Positions 35,684 to 47,205 of a DNA stretch of 64,000 nucleotides are shown piece by piece. This DNA is from Coleophoma eucalyptorum. Taxonomy: Eukaryota > Ascomycota > Leotiomycetes > Helotiales > Dermateaceae. Each line of letters begins with the position of its first letter. Positions within the stretch are counted from its first letter, which is position 1. The translations under genes were made by a program, and so were the position numbers. The notes below the pieces were generated by a model. It made no database searches and was not told the origin of the DNA. It saw only the letters and a program-made list of their open reading frames with translations. The stretch covers positions 558,001 to 622,000 of the forward strand of contig JALRME010000005.1 in assembly GCA_026120035.1 (NCBI GenBank), read 5' to 3'.

Positions 35684-37238
35684 TTAATACTTTTGTCTTC
35701 CCAGCGTAGGTTTCCATTCCAAAGGATGTGTCTCTGGAGTTGCGTTTTCATCCTGCTTCCATACTTTGACTTATTATGTAATTAGTATTTTGAAAGGGAA
35801 AGGCGTTATGGGATATTAGCTTACTGGTTTTGTCAGCCTCTCCACAGATCAATCGAAGTCCTGTTCGATCATATGTAGAGCTCATGAGGCCTGCTTCCGC
35901 ATCGAGCGAACCAGGCTGGGCGGTGGTCTCCAAAGACTGGAATCTGTGACCAGACTTCCAATCCCAGAAACTCATGGATCCGTTGTCACCTAGAACGCAA
36001 AAGTTAACGGGATGTCAAACTGTCAGTTGTGGCAGCTTACCTCCTGAGAACAAGACATTATCCTCATTCACCGCCATAGTGTTGATGATAGAATTTTGCC
36101 CTTCAAAATTTTGCATGAATGCTCCCTCGGGACACTTCCACTGCTTGATGCTGCCTGTACTACCAGTTGCAAAGGTAAATTCTTTAGGGTGAATAGCCAA
36201 TGCTCGGACTCCTTTCTTGTGGTGGGTCAAAACACCCATTGTCTTTCCTGCCGCCAAATCCCAGAGTCGTACAGTTGAGTCCAGGGACGAGGTGATGACT
36301 TGAGGATCAGCTTCTTGGCACTTCACGTCTGAGACTGTTCCTTTGTGTCCAGCTAAAACGTGGATATTGCTTCGCGTTCGCATATCCCATACTCGAGCAA
36401 CACCATCTCGACCACCAGTAACCAATACATCGAGGGTTGGATGAAGTGATAAAGTATAGACACCACTCAAATGTCCATGATAATGTCTAATAACCTTGTT
36501 TGTTTCCAGATCCCAACATTTGACCATCTTGTCCTCACCACAGGAGAAAAGATAAGGATGTCTAGGTGAGACTGCAAGACCTCTGACTGTGGAGATATGA
36601 CCGGTCAAAGTCAACCGCAGGTTACCCGTGGCAAGATCCCAGATCTTAATCGTCCTGTCTCCAGCTCCGCTTGCAAACCATTTGTTCTCGGGTTCCACAG
36701 CTAAACTTCGAACCCATCCCAAGTGACCAGAAATTACTCGCATCAGCTTCCATGGCGCATGCCATTCTGGCTTGACTTGCACAATTGTCTGTTTGCGAAC
36801 CAAGCTCGAGGATGGTAGCTGTCGCTGTGGCGTAGGTCCATTTGCATTCGGTGGAGTGTCCGTCGCCTGTCGTCCGCGGACCGTCAATGCTGTTGATGAT
36901 GTGTTCGCACCGCCTGGATTCTTCGACGGTACGCCTTCTATAAGCTTCGCAGTCCTAGATTCAGTCGCATCTCCCTCTTCTGTAAGTGTCTTTGCCTTCT
37001 TCTTTCGATTGCCAGCCGCAGCAGCTTGCTTGGCAGCAAGGGCTGGTGGCAGTTCGCGGACATGATCGTATTCAGAATGTATTCGAGCAACAAGTCCCAA
37101 TCGATCAGCTACTTCTGTGGTCGGTTTTGGTTCCACTGACTGTCCTTCCGCGAATATTGACCTTGATCGTTTCGCGTTTTGCTGTATGAGTGTTTTGATA
37201 TGTTCCACGGGACTACTGGCGGATTCTACGGAAGTCAT
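35684..37238 (-). CDS. PRP46: Pre-mRNA splicing factor Prp46 (PLRG1), WD40
   Basis: Prp46/PLRG1 is a core member of the Prp19-associated NTC complex that stabilises the catalytic spliceosome. Exons 37238-36041, 35989-35825 and 35769-35684 give 482 residues. The N-terminal 165 residues are charged and low complexity with an Ala/Lys patch ([16 protein letters not shown]). The beta-propeller starts at [21 protein letters not shown] and shows seven WD repeats, for example [59 protein letters not shown] and [10 protein letters not shown]. The C-terminus is the family's [11 protein letters not shown]. It diverges from NAS6. Confidence 0.95.
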
Positions 37239-37587
37239 GATCGCTGACTATAATCTCGACCCAGGTTGAGAGCTGTGTCGTTACTGTTCCTTGAATCTGA
37301 GAAAAGTCTCGATGCGACGCGATAACCTCAAGAAAGCTTCGGCCGCAAGGCTGATAGTTGTAGTTCCAACTCACTAGTCCTGATTAAGTATCCACACTCT
37401 AATCACGTGCGGCATGTCGTCCCTCTTGATGCCTACTTTGTCAACGATACTTCTAAGAGCTTGCTCAAGAAACATTTCCTTCCTTTTAGAAAATATTTCT
37501 CCTCTTAAGGTGCCTTCTCCCTTTGATAACCTACTTGCCGGCATCAAACGAACTCCAGAACAATACCACCAACCATAAGCCTGAACA
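37239..37587. promoter_or_regulatory. Divergent PRP46/NAS6 promoter region
   Basis: Only 349 bases separate the two start codons. A CACGTG E-box at 37404-37409 lies almost exactly midway, so one site could serve both genes. Confidence 0.5.
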
Positions 37588-38832
37588 ATGACGGACAAGG
37601 ATGCAACCTCCAAATTCCAAATCCATGAAGCAGCTCGAGATGGCAAAAGTAACGACAACCTTATGTATATCAATGAAACTGTTCAGATGCTGATCATAAA
37701 TCGCAATAGCCACCGTAGTTGAATCACTCTTAAATGTATATACACTCCAAAACTAGCTCCTCCACTTTTTACGCTCCAAATAGCAAACAACGTGACTAAT
37801 GCACTCACAGGCAAATCCAAAACTCGCCGACCAAAAAGATGACGATGAGCGGCTCCCAATCCACTGGGCAGCCTCATATGGACATCTGGATATTGTAATA
37901 CTGCTAGCATCACAGAAGAACTTTGATCCGGATGTGCAAGTGTGTCTCTATTTGGCTCCTGGCAAGAAGTACAAAAGCTGATTCTTTAATGCTTAGGATG
38001 GATCTGGATGGACGCCTCTGATGATAGCAGTCAGTCTGAAAGATGGAGAAGAGATCGTCGATCTACTACTTCGAAAAGAAGCAGATGTGAATAGCAAAAG
38101 TAGGCCTGCCTTCTCCTAAACATGTTCTTAAATATCACTAACCACGAATTCCAGATTTCAACGGCCAGGTACAACTCTCTGCCCTACTCTCTATCCTCTA
38201 AACCCACTAACACTCTGCCTCCAAAGACAGCATTGCATTTCACTGCCTCCAAAAACAACCTTGACGTTGCGCGTAAGTTACTCGACAGCAAACCACCAGC
38301 AAGCACGCGCGTGAAGGATAAACGCGGCCAGTATGCCATCCACCGCGCCGCAGCAATCGGATCCGTGCCGATGGTAGAGCTTCTGCTTAAGAACCGGAGT
38401 CCCTTGAACCCCTCTGATATAGCGGGTCAGACGCCGTTGCATCACGCTATTGCTGAGGGACATGGTGAGTGTTACCGAGCTCTCCCTTTCAGTGGTCTGG
38501 ATACTACTGTTTTTCTGCACCATTGTCTTTGTTAACCGGCTGGGATTCTGTTTGTTCGGAATGAATGCTGACAATCTGTTTTCTTTCTCGAACATAGGTG
38601 ATACTGCGGTTGCGTTACTCAAAGCAGGGGCCGAGACAGACAAAAAAGACGTAGATGGACTTCTAGCGATGGAGCTGGCACCAGATGCACAAGTAAGTCT
38701 ACATTCTTTCTTTTTGTTTTTGATTCCTTCTCTCCTAAAATCTTCTGTCTATGATGAGAATCGTACTGAACTATGGTACAGGTCAAGAAATTCATCTTAC
38801 AATCAGCAGAACGGGAGGGCATAGATTTATAG
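37588..38832 (+). CDS. NAS6: 26S proteasome assembly chaperone Nas6 (PSMD10/gankyrin)
   Basis: Nas6 is an ankyrin-repeat chaperone that binds the Rpt3 ATPase while the 19S proteasome base assembles. Eight exons (37588-37648, 37710-37735, 37811-37939, 37997-38099, 38155-38168, 38227-38464, 38598-38692, 38782-38832) give 238 residues, the family size. Ankyrin text: FQIHEAARDGKTTVVESLLN, DERLPIHWAASYGHLDIV, GSGWTPLMIAVSLKDGEEIV, NGQTALHFTASKNNLDVARKLL, GQYAIHRAAAIGSVPMVELLL, GQTPLHHAIAEGHGDTAVALL. Exons 2 (26 nt) and 5 (14 nt) are very short yet essential for the repeats. The 3' end is KFILQSAEREGIDL. Confidence 0.93.
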
Positions 38833-39092
38833 CAAGCAATAAAACTAAGCTAGGGATGAAACTATATTGCTGGTCTAAGAGATACATCCGATTGAGTTTC
38901 CTTAATCATACAGCGATTAGCTAGCCACCAAGCTTAATTATATTACATGTAAACGTAAAAAAAAAGGCTTCATAGAAAATGCTCAAAGTTCGCGCTTCTC
39001 TGCATAACCTCATAGCTCAAGACTGCAATCATGAAAATATATTTCGTTCCTCATCAGCCTATCCTTCATATAGCTAACCACTATATTTAGGC
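38833..39092. other. Convergent 3' region, NAS6/TMF-like gene
   Basis: About 260 AT-rich bases between converging genes, including an A9 run near 38960. No gene is seen. Confidence 0.35.
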
Positions 39093-41827
39093 CTATTTGA
39101 TCGTCCTTTCAACCAATTCTCTGTACATAGCCTTAATATCATCAATGTCACTCTTTAGCTCATCAACCTCCTCACTCTTCTCGCCCAACATCTCCAGTGT
39201 CGTTTCGTACCTAGCATTAATATCCTTGACTTCAGCCTCCAGTTCCGCAATCTTGGCATCAGCAGTTCGCTTAGCCTCAACCTCACGCATGAGAGACACG
39301 ATTTGGGTGCGGGCTTCGTCACGTTGCGCTGACAGTCTTGCCAAATCCTCCTTTGTTGCGGCTTTCTCGCTCTCAAGACGACGTACTGCCGAACTCATGC
39401 GCTCGACTAATTGGACCGAAGGACCTGCTGCGGCGGTTGACCCTGAGACCATGTCGTTTATGGTTTGTTGGGGCGATGAAGGTGATTCCGCACGTTCGAA
39501 AAAATCATCATGATCTGTTGTATGAATCGACGGGGTGTCTGGAAACTCTCCATCGGTTCTAAGTGAGAGGGTGGAATCCTGCCTCGACGGTGTGCCACGA
39601 CCAGACGACCTTGGAGGTTGTGCTGAAGATCGACGACCAAGGATTGGCTGAATGTCACCGTTGGAAGATCGTGCCGAAGCTCTTCTCATTTGGATGCTTT
39701 GGAGGCCTAGGAATTCAGAGGTAATACTGAGACCTCGTCGTGCTACAGGTGACTCTGGTCGATAATTCGATGTGGTCATTTCTTCATGTATCTTGTTGCT
39801 TTCCTCTTCTATTCGTTGCTGCATTTCTTGCTGCATTTCGGATTTCAGACTTTCCTTTTCTCGCTCAAAAGCAACTTTGCTTGTAGCAAGAGCTTGTTCA
39901 GCCTGCTCTGCTCGCTCCCTCAACGTATCCAATTGTGCCTTGTGATCGGCCAGTTCTTGTTGAAAGCTAGGTAGCTGTGTTCTTGCATCTTCAAGTTCAT
40001 CTTCGTTGCGTTTTGCCTTCAAGGTCTGCAGTTCTATCAGTGAATGTGCAATACCATCAACCTTATAAAACATACCACTTCTCGTGCCTTCTTTCTAACA
40101 TCTGCTTCTCTGCGAGTAGCTTCATCTCGTTCCTTTTCGAGTTTCGTCGCTCGAGCAATCAGCGAAGCCTCAATACCTTGCCAGTTCTCACTGGCCACTG
40201 AATATTGCGTCTGCAAGGTTTCGATTTGGCGTAGTAACTTCGCTTGTGCATCTCCTGTAGCTCCTGATGAAACTTCCTCTGCTCGGGCCCTCATTAACTC
40301 TAGTTTGCTTTCCAACGACTGCTGCTCATTCTTCATTTCGAGTGTTGCAACCCTTGCCCGCTCTGCCTCTAGGTCCATCTTGTCCTTCAATTCCTTGACC
40401 TGTGCTTGTGCTTTATCCGCAGCAAGTTTCTTCTCAATTTCGGCGTTAGCTAATCTCTCCTCAAGATCTGTAGCTCGTTTTCGTTCAACTTCAAGTGATT
40501 TCTGCGCAGCTTGTTGCTCGGCCTGCTTCTCTTGAGCAACGGCTGTCTCTAGTTGTTTTCTCAAGTCCGCAATGATGGCATCCTTGGTATCTCTCTCAAA
40601 CTTTAGAGCATCGACATCCTTTTGCAATTGTGTAGCTACCTTGATCTTCTCATTTGCGCGCCTCTCGTTTGCTTCTGAATGCCTCAGTCGTTCCAACAAG
40701 ATCACACCATCATGCTCCGCCTTCTCCTGCTTCTTCTTTGACTCCTCCAGTTCTTTGCTATCTTCGGTTTGTTTCGCACGTAATTTTTTGATCGTGGTCA
40801 AATACTTCATCTCAGTCTTCGATAACTTCTGCCCTTCAGCCATCAGCAATGCAACTTGCTCATCCTTCTCTGCCAGCTTCTTCTCTAAACTTCCGGTAGG
40901 CAATGAATTGGCTGTTTTCCTAGCAGAATCAGCACTCTCATTTGACAGGTACTGAAGTTTCGCCTGTAAAGCATCAATTCTTTCTATGTAGCCATGAATC
41001 TCTTCCTGCCTTTGCAGCTCCACTTTTTCAAAATCAGATTGTAGTTGCGTGATCAAGGCTTCGCTTTCGGCGGGTGTCCTGGTATTCGGGAGTTCAGTGG
41101 ATAAAGGCTCTGTAGAAGGTCCAAGAGGGCCTTCTATATTCCTACTGGAGTCTATTGAATCTCTTGGGATATTGGATCTGGCAGAGTCTACAGACAACCG
41201 AGAAGTCTCGTCGTCTAATTTCAGGCCATTAATTGGCTTGTGGGATTCAATCGCCTCTGGAATTGTAGGACTCTTAGGCTGAATGTCCAGAGATGGGGTG
41301 GTTGATTCCTCTGCTTTGCTAATATCTTCACCTATAGATGTAAAGCCTTCAGGCTTCGTTGCATCAGGTGAGGATTGCAGGGTAACAGCCTTTTCACTCT
41401 CGTCCACCTCGCCAACAGAGACCACATCTATACTACTTCTTGGAGAATCAAACTTCGTAACTGGAGTGCTACTTCGGGAGGGAGGCGAACTCGGAGTATT
41501 TGATTCCGTAGATTTCTGTGCCGCAGCATTCTTCGCCGCAACTGCTCTTGCCAGACGTTCTTGGAGTCGATCATTGGGTCTACTGCTCGTCGAGGCAGAT
41601 CTCGGAATACCTGAAGAAAAGATACATCAGCGCCAGTAAATCTTCCAGAACCTCAGGATGCAGCTACCTTCTTGTGTCTTGGTGACCGCAGGTGCAGTCA
41701 CCACTGGCTTTTGCGCACCAGCTTCGTCCGCTTCAGCCAAAATGTTGTCCAACCTCGATTCTACACCAGCTACAGCTTGCTGTAGGAACGAACCCCATCG
41801 CGAGGATTGCTTCGAAGGGGTAGCCAT
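39093..41827 (-). CDS. SGM1: Golgi coiled-coil protein, TMF1/Sgm1-like
   Basis: TMF/Sgm1 proteins are long coiled coils on the Golgi that bind Rab6/Ypt6. Exons 41827-41668, 41610-40076 and 40025-39093 give 875 residues. The start MATPSKQSSRWGSFLQQAVAGVESRLDNILAE, here split, is the family N-terminus. A Ser/Pro-rich linker runs to about residue 210, then heptad-rich coiled coil continues to about 620. A disordered Ser/Arg-rich insert follows, and the last 110 residues (AVRRLESEKAATKEDLARL, KSEEVDELKSDIDDIKAMYR, LVERTIK) form the C-terminal TMF domain that binds the Rab. Coiled coils make orthology less precise, but both ends fit this family. Confidence 0.85.
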
Positions 41828-42692
41828 TGTCGAGCCTGTTCCTTCTCTTCGTTGCTCTCAGCCCGCTTCCTTCACTGAGACACGTCGCGTCGTACGTACT
41901 TGCGCAAGATCATACATTACAATGCATAAATTGAGGCATCAGATGCTGCTCACCCTGGAGCTGGAGCCTGAGTAAAGATGTATCCAGTGGGAGTCTTTAG
42001 CTAGGGAGCATTCTAATGATCAAATTCCTGAATGAAAGAAGGTTGAATTGAGTACACGATGAGGCTGCCTGTTGGCCTCAGTCCGTGAGGTATGGGATTA
42101 AGCTATGCCGCTAATTTTACCGGGGTCCCTTGCCTTCATTCACTCCAAGATGCGCATACTTCGTACCTGCACGTACACTGTAGAACTTCAAATCCTGCAT
42201 TGAGCAGAAAGTATCATTAGGATACATTTGCTTTTATCTCCCGCCACGTGAATCGTTTTCGCAAACCAATTTTACCCCCTTTGTTTGAATCTCAGAATGA
42301 ATGGTTGTTTCCAACGCCGAAATGTGCTTGATCCTTTCTGAGAGACAGACGGTTCGTAAAAAACCTCTAAACATAAATGTCTCAGTCACTAAAGACAACC
42401 CGTCCCGCTTGAACTTGGGCGCTGAAGTTGAGGTGAGTAATCGGACGCGCTTGAACAAAGGTAGGCTCAGTGATATGTCAATGTGTTCGTGACCGAGACG
42501 ATGCATCCAACTTAAGCGATGGCAGGATCAGTGCTATAACTTAGTACTTGGGTTTTCAGGAGCTTCTAGACAGCAACGCAATCTACACTTTTTACAACGT
42601 TGTAACTTCTATGTACATTTCCACAGGTCTTTCTATGCCCATATACGCTGTACGCCATCTCATGCCACCACCAAGTTCAGCAATGCAGTTTC
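41828..42692. promoter_or_regulatory. Intergenic region upstream of the TMF/Sgm1-like gene
   Basis: About 865 bases between the TMF-like start and the ceramidase 3' end. A CACGTG E-box lies at 42245-42250. Short open frames have no recognisable protein. Confidence 0.35.
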
Positions 42693-44184
42693 TTACATTG
42701 ACTTTCGATGCTCAGCCTTTGCAAAGCCATTGGTACCATTTGCAAGTTTTCCATTAGCAGTGTTCTTAGGTTGGGTTTCTAGCTTCAGAGTGGAAGCTGG
42801 AACAATCTCCGGTAGGGAGGTGAAAATTGATGGCCAGTGCAAAACGAATTCTTCTTGCCTATCGTTCAGACAGTGTCTCAACCAGATTCCCCAGATAATG
42901 TAAAAGTATCTAGAAGAATTAGCCTCGAAATAATTTGCAATCGCTAAATAGTCAACTTACGCTCCTGTTCCTGTCATCAGATGCCTACAGAGAGAACAGT
43001 CAGCTAAACTCCGTGTGAAAAATGAAGGTCAGTTTTGAGTAGACGTACCACCATCCGTGACCTTCAAGCAATATTCCCCATGGCAAACCAATCTGCTTTC
43101 GCCAGCCTCTTATTTTAGAGCCTAGAAGGGTGTTAGTCGCTAAGTACTACTGCCATTTTTGCCTTTCTTACAGTAGTGATTATCCAAATTCCAGATACCA
43201 AAGCCACCAAGGAATACAATAAGACCCAAGGCTACCATTAGCCACATATCCTTTAGAATCTGTTTATCTCGGCGAGCATTGGCTGCGCGTTGACTTTGTG
43301 AAATACTTGGATCATCGCCTAACTTCTTCTGAGAAGTTGCGTACTTGGCACGCAAAGATGGTCTGATATTGACCTGCAACGATGTGAGATTTATAGAATT
43401 AGGAAGCCTCGAAAAATCACATACCTCCATCACATACATACTCCGGAAGACAACCACGATAGCCAAGAGTGCAAAAGCATTTTGGTGAAAATCTGGATCT
43501 TGCAAGTAGTGGTAGTATGTCTGTATTTGTGTTAGCACAAAGCAGCACCGAGCAACGGAGGTGACTGACCGTTATGAAGACAGAGAGGAAGATCAATCCA
43601 ACAGCAAGAATCTGACGGAATCGCTGGGATCTCGAGAATGAGAACGTGGCATAGCACATAATGCAGGTGGTGTAGATCATGGAAAGCTCATCTACGAGTT
43701 GCATCGGATCTGGACATATCAAGCTGACTTAGTAGACTTGTTTTTGATATTTGGAAAAACTGATGAAAAACTACCAACGTACATTTCAAAGTGCTATGGG
43801 GGGATTTAGTTACGGTCCAATAGTTTGATTTGAGTGAGACGTGATATACCTGTGGAAAGCTAAAGAGCCAAGGCCTACGAGCAGATAGCCGATGAAGCTA
43901 ATGAGAAAGATCTTGTCATGGCCATATTTGAGGCAATTTCGTGCTCCTCTGACTCCTAAGTAGATGAAGAGCAAGTTTGTTGTAGAATTGACTATTTCCG
44001 CAGAATACGGTGTTAGGTAGTAGTCCTACCGAAATGCACACCGATTAGTTCCCCAAAGAGCATTAAATCAAGAGAGAGAGAATGTTACCTCTTCACACCA
44101 GTTGATGGTGCTTGTTACTGGGTTCCAGTAGCCTTCTTTTGCAGGAGGATACGGTATCGAAGGAAGACCGAAGTTCGCTGACAT
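42693..44184 (-). CDS. YPC1: Alkaline ceramidase (Ypc1/Ydc1/ACER family)
   Basis: The enzyme hydrolyses (dihydro/phyto)ceramide to sphingoid base and fatty acid in the ER/Golgi membrane. Nine exons (44184-44089, 44025-43850, 43793-43783, 43709-43570, 43520-43425, 43373-43172, 43121-43049, 42984-42961, 42909-42693) give 344 residues. Family motifs are intact: GYWNPVTSTINWCEEDYYLT, IVNSTTNLLFIYLG, GLGSLAFHSTLKYPMQLVDELSM (the catalytic His/Asp block, split here), LLEGHGWWHLMTGTGAYFYI with two further zinc-ligand His. Seven hydrophobic helices are predicted. Exon 3 is 11 nt and supplies STLKY inside the catalytic block. The tail after residue 290 is hydrophilic. Confidence 0.94.
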
Positions 44185-44801
44185 GATTTCAGTGAGTTAC
44201 GGAGGGAAGTCTCCGGCTTCTTCGGAACTCTATGTACGCCGCGGAATCTGAAGCGGGGAAGCGATGGATGGAGAGAGAGACTCAAAGAGCGTCTAGGAAA
44301 ACTGCCAGTATCAAAGTAGTTTCAACAGTGTGAAGAGGCACATGATCTCGAACAGCGAAAAGTTAAGTCATCCAAAAAGAAACGGCCCAGCGCGACTTTA
44401 AAGCACAGGATGACAGCCAGCTGATTCAGGCATTACACGCATTACTACTTCTCTGACCGTCCGTAACGTCATGTAGCGTGTCGCAAATGGTCCTCGCAGC
44501 CAATTATAGCGCTCCCTGACATCCCGGGCGCTGTGCCGGCTTCCTGTTCCTGGGCCTCTCTTCTTTCGTGCTCCCGTCGCGCCCGGACGCCGGACGGCGG
44601 GCAGAGCAAGCCAGATCACGTGCACGAGGCTCTCTTTTCGCGGCATTTGAATCGCGTCAAACGGAACATGTACCCATGATTCCAACCTGGTTTACTGTAG
44701 ACTTGCATCTCGTCTAGCACACCGTTTGATCATCTGCTCGACTGTATTGTACGACCTTTTGCAGTCTGATCTGACCCGCCCAAACCACATCCATAATCAA
44801 C
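44185..44801. promoter_or_regulatory. Divergent ceramidase/prefoldin 1 promoter region
   Basis: About 615 bases. A CACGTG E-box lies at 44617-44622, within a GC-rich patch (44520-44640). No gene is supported. Confidence 0.45.
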
Positions 44802-45392
44802 ATGTCTATCTCCAACGAGGCCCTACAGAAGGTGCGTTGTCCAAAATTCTCCTCGTGCTCCCTGAATCAGCTGACCCTATTTCGCCAGCTTGTGCAAGAG
44901 ATTGAAACTCAAGCCATTCTAGCACAGCAGCAGATCAATGTGGTCAAGACCCAGATCTCAGTCAAGCAGCGGGAGATCCGCATGCTACAACTGACCTCGA
45001 GTGAGGTGTCCTCTCTTCCAAGCGAAGTCAACGTCTACGAGGGTGTAGGCAAAATGTGAGTCTTCCTTATCTCCTTGACTCACTGCAATACACACTGCAC
45101 CATACACTGCACTTTTTCCAACACCCTTACGTTTCCTCTCCTCTTGCCACGACCCGACAACATTCCTGCCCAATGTCCATCTTGCATTGTCACGGGACCA
45201 CCCTACTGATATGCCATTGGTAGGTTTGTCTTCAGCCCTATAGCCGAAGTCGACAAAAGATTGACAACTGAGACGTCGGAGCTGAAATCGGATGTTGAAA
45301 ATTTGGGCAAGAAGTTGCAGTATCTTGAGACGACTCACAAGAACAGTCGAGAGCACATTGACCAGATCTTCAAGAGTGGAGGAAGGTCATGA
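44802..45392 (+). CDS. PFD1: Prefoldin subunit 1
   Basis: A beta-class subunit of the prefoldin hexamer that delivers unfolded actin and tubulin to CCT. Exons 44802-44831, 44889-45055 and 45224-45392 give 121 residues, the usual length. Hallmark text is VKTQISVKQREIRMLQLTS, SSLPSEVNVYEGVGKM, FVFSPIAEVDKRL between two coiled-coil helices, ending GGRS. The second intron (168 nt) is long for this window and T/C-rich. Confidence 0.93.
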
Positions 45393-47205
45393 GGAAGGAA
45401 CGGTGAAGGGCTCATCGCCTCTTGCGGCGGTATGGAATCAAAAGAGTCTTTGTCGTCCAGCAGCAACGGAAGGAATCTAAGCAAATGGACGAAAAAGGGA
45501 GAAGAGCATTACTGCCAAAAATAAACCAGTTGGTTAGGCAGCATGTGCCTTTGACAGGTAGTGGCAGAACCAATCACCTCTGAATGTATGGTGTTGAGAC
45601 ATGTGGTTCAAGAGCCAAAAGACAGTTCAACAGGGCCAATCCTTGAGTTAGGCAATGTTGAAATGGAAGACGACCGAAAAAGAAACTTTTTGCTCAATAT
45701 ACAGTCTCTAGACGAATCGAAGCCAAGCAAACTCCAACCTTGTTGCGGTGAGGGAACGCCTATTGTACCAACAAGCGCGCGCTCTGGCTGGGTCGCTTCA
45801 ACTCAACCATAGCAGCCTAAAATCTGACTTGGCGGTGCGGCGCATCACGGCTGGAATGAGAGTCCAGGTATTTGCATCTCAGATACAGTAATAATCGTGA
45901 TTTGCGGCACGAGACGATCCCGTCTTTTAAACACCACTACGCCGCCTCGCCTCATACCTACAATACACCGCACTACAATACAGTTTCAGCCCATTTTAGC
46001 CAGTATATTAAGCCAAAATGCCTGCGTGGATTATATACTGAGAGACCTGATTGTTGACCATGCCAAACACAACAGTACAACCAGTCAATTGGTACTGCTT
46101 GCTTGGTAACCTTGGCCCTACGTGCAATACATGACCCAACACTACGCTGAGTGGCCAAATCTTACTTAACTCACCAGGAATCACAAGCAGTGGCCACTGA
46201 AACTCCAGGCCCGCATCTGACAAACACAAAAAAAGGTATAAATTTACAATCGAATGACAACAGAGCTAGACTGAAAGGAGCATTGGAGCGCGAAATGCTG
46301 GAAATCTGCATGGTGTGTGTGTGGTTCGCTGCTGTACGAAGGCAAGAGCTGACAGAAAAAAACAGCCCCCAAATTATAGGACCCATTTTAGGGTCGACCG
46401 TCAGCCAGCCAAGATGCCTGTTGGCCTTGTTTTCCACCTTGCTTTGCTTTCATCCGTGGTCTAGATTTGACGTTACATCAGGCGTGCGAGTGTGTGGGAT
46501 GTCAGAAAAGAAATGGCGGGTGGTGCTGCTTTGGGATCTGGAGGAGGAAGTGAACGTTCTCTCACTGATGTTTTCCACCGTGAATGTAGAACTGAGATCG
46601 ATCTACAGGGCTGCTGCTCGCTAACACGCAATTCAGCATTGCCGTACATAAGCTTTGTCAGGCAGAAAGCAGCGAGAAGAAGGAATGCAGAGAGGGGAAG
46701 TGTTTATCGGAAGGGTGCATGCGCAACAACACCTGCACTGGGCACATAAATGGAAGAGATCCTGGTGCCCAACCCGACAATCTCACTCCGAGCCGCTCCC
46801 TCTCCCATGCTCAGAGCTCCAGAGGCTCTACCTTAGCCCTCACTCGCCTTTGCTCGCCTGACCTACCCTTAACCTTAAAGAGGTGCAACCCGCCCCTCTT
46901 GTCTTTTCGTGCTGACACTCATTCCATTTCACTTGACCTTCTCTCTTGTGTCTCTCCCATTCTTGCCCGTCTTGTTGTCTCTCACCTATCGCATCCTCGT
47001 CATCTACAACAATACCTTTCGGGAAGTCAATTTGAAGACCAAGAGCGAGAGAACTCATTTATCGCCATCCCGCAATCTCGCAATCAAGCATCTCTTATCG
47101 CAAACAGATAAGCACGACCGGAATTCAGACGAACCACGGAAATCAAACACACACAATTCAGTCTTACCAGGTCGCGGAATTCCTCAGATTCCGCTTCCAA
47201 AGAAA
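45393..47205. other. Long intergenic region, no supportable gene
   Basis: About 1.8 kb separate prefoldin 1 from the next gene. The longest open frame (46151-46624, plus) has no recognisable protein features. The last 400 bases are C/T-rich, consistent with promoter and leader, and the frame is open through part of it (from 46909) without looking coding. Confidence 0.4.

Noticed and set aside
42234..42506. Short open frames on both strands upstream of the TMF-like gene
   Set aside because: No family resemblance and no consistent splice extension.
46151..46624. 157-codon open frame in the long intergenic region
   Set aside because: No domain, no splice context and no compositional sign of coding; likely chance.
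46909..47205. In-frame upstream ATG adding 99 residues to the charged coiled-coil protein
   Set aside because: The added text is Leu/Pro/Ser-rich and typical of translated CT-rich leader; the conserved start looks like MSYYHD at 47206.
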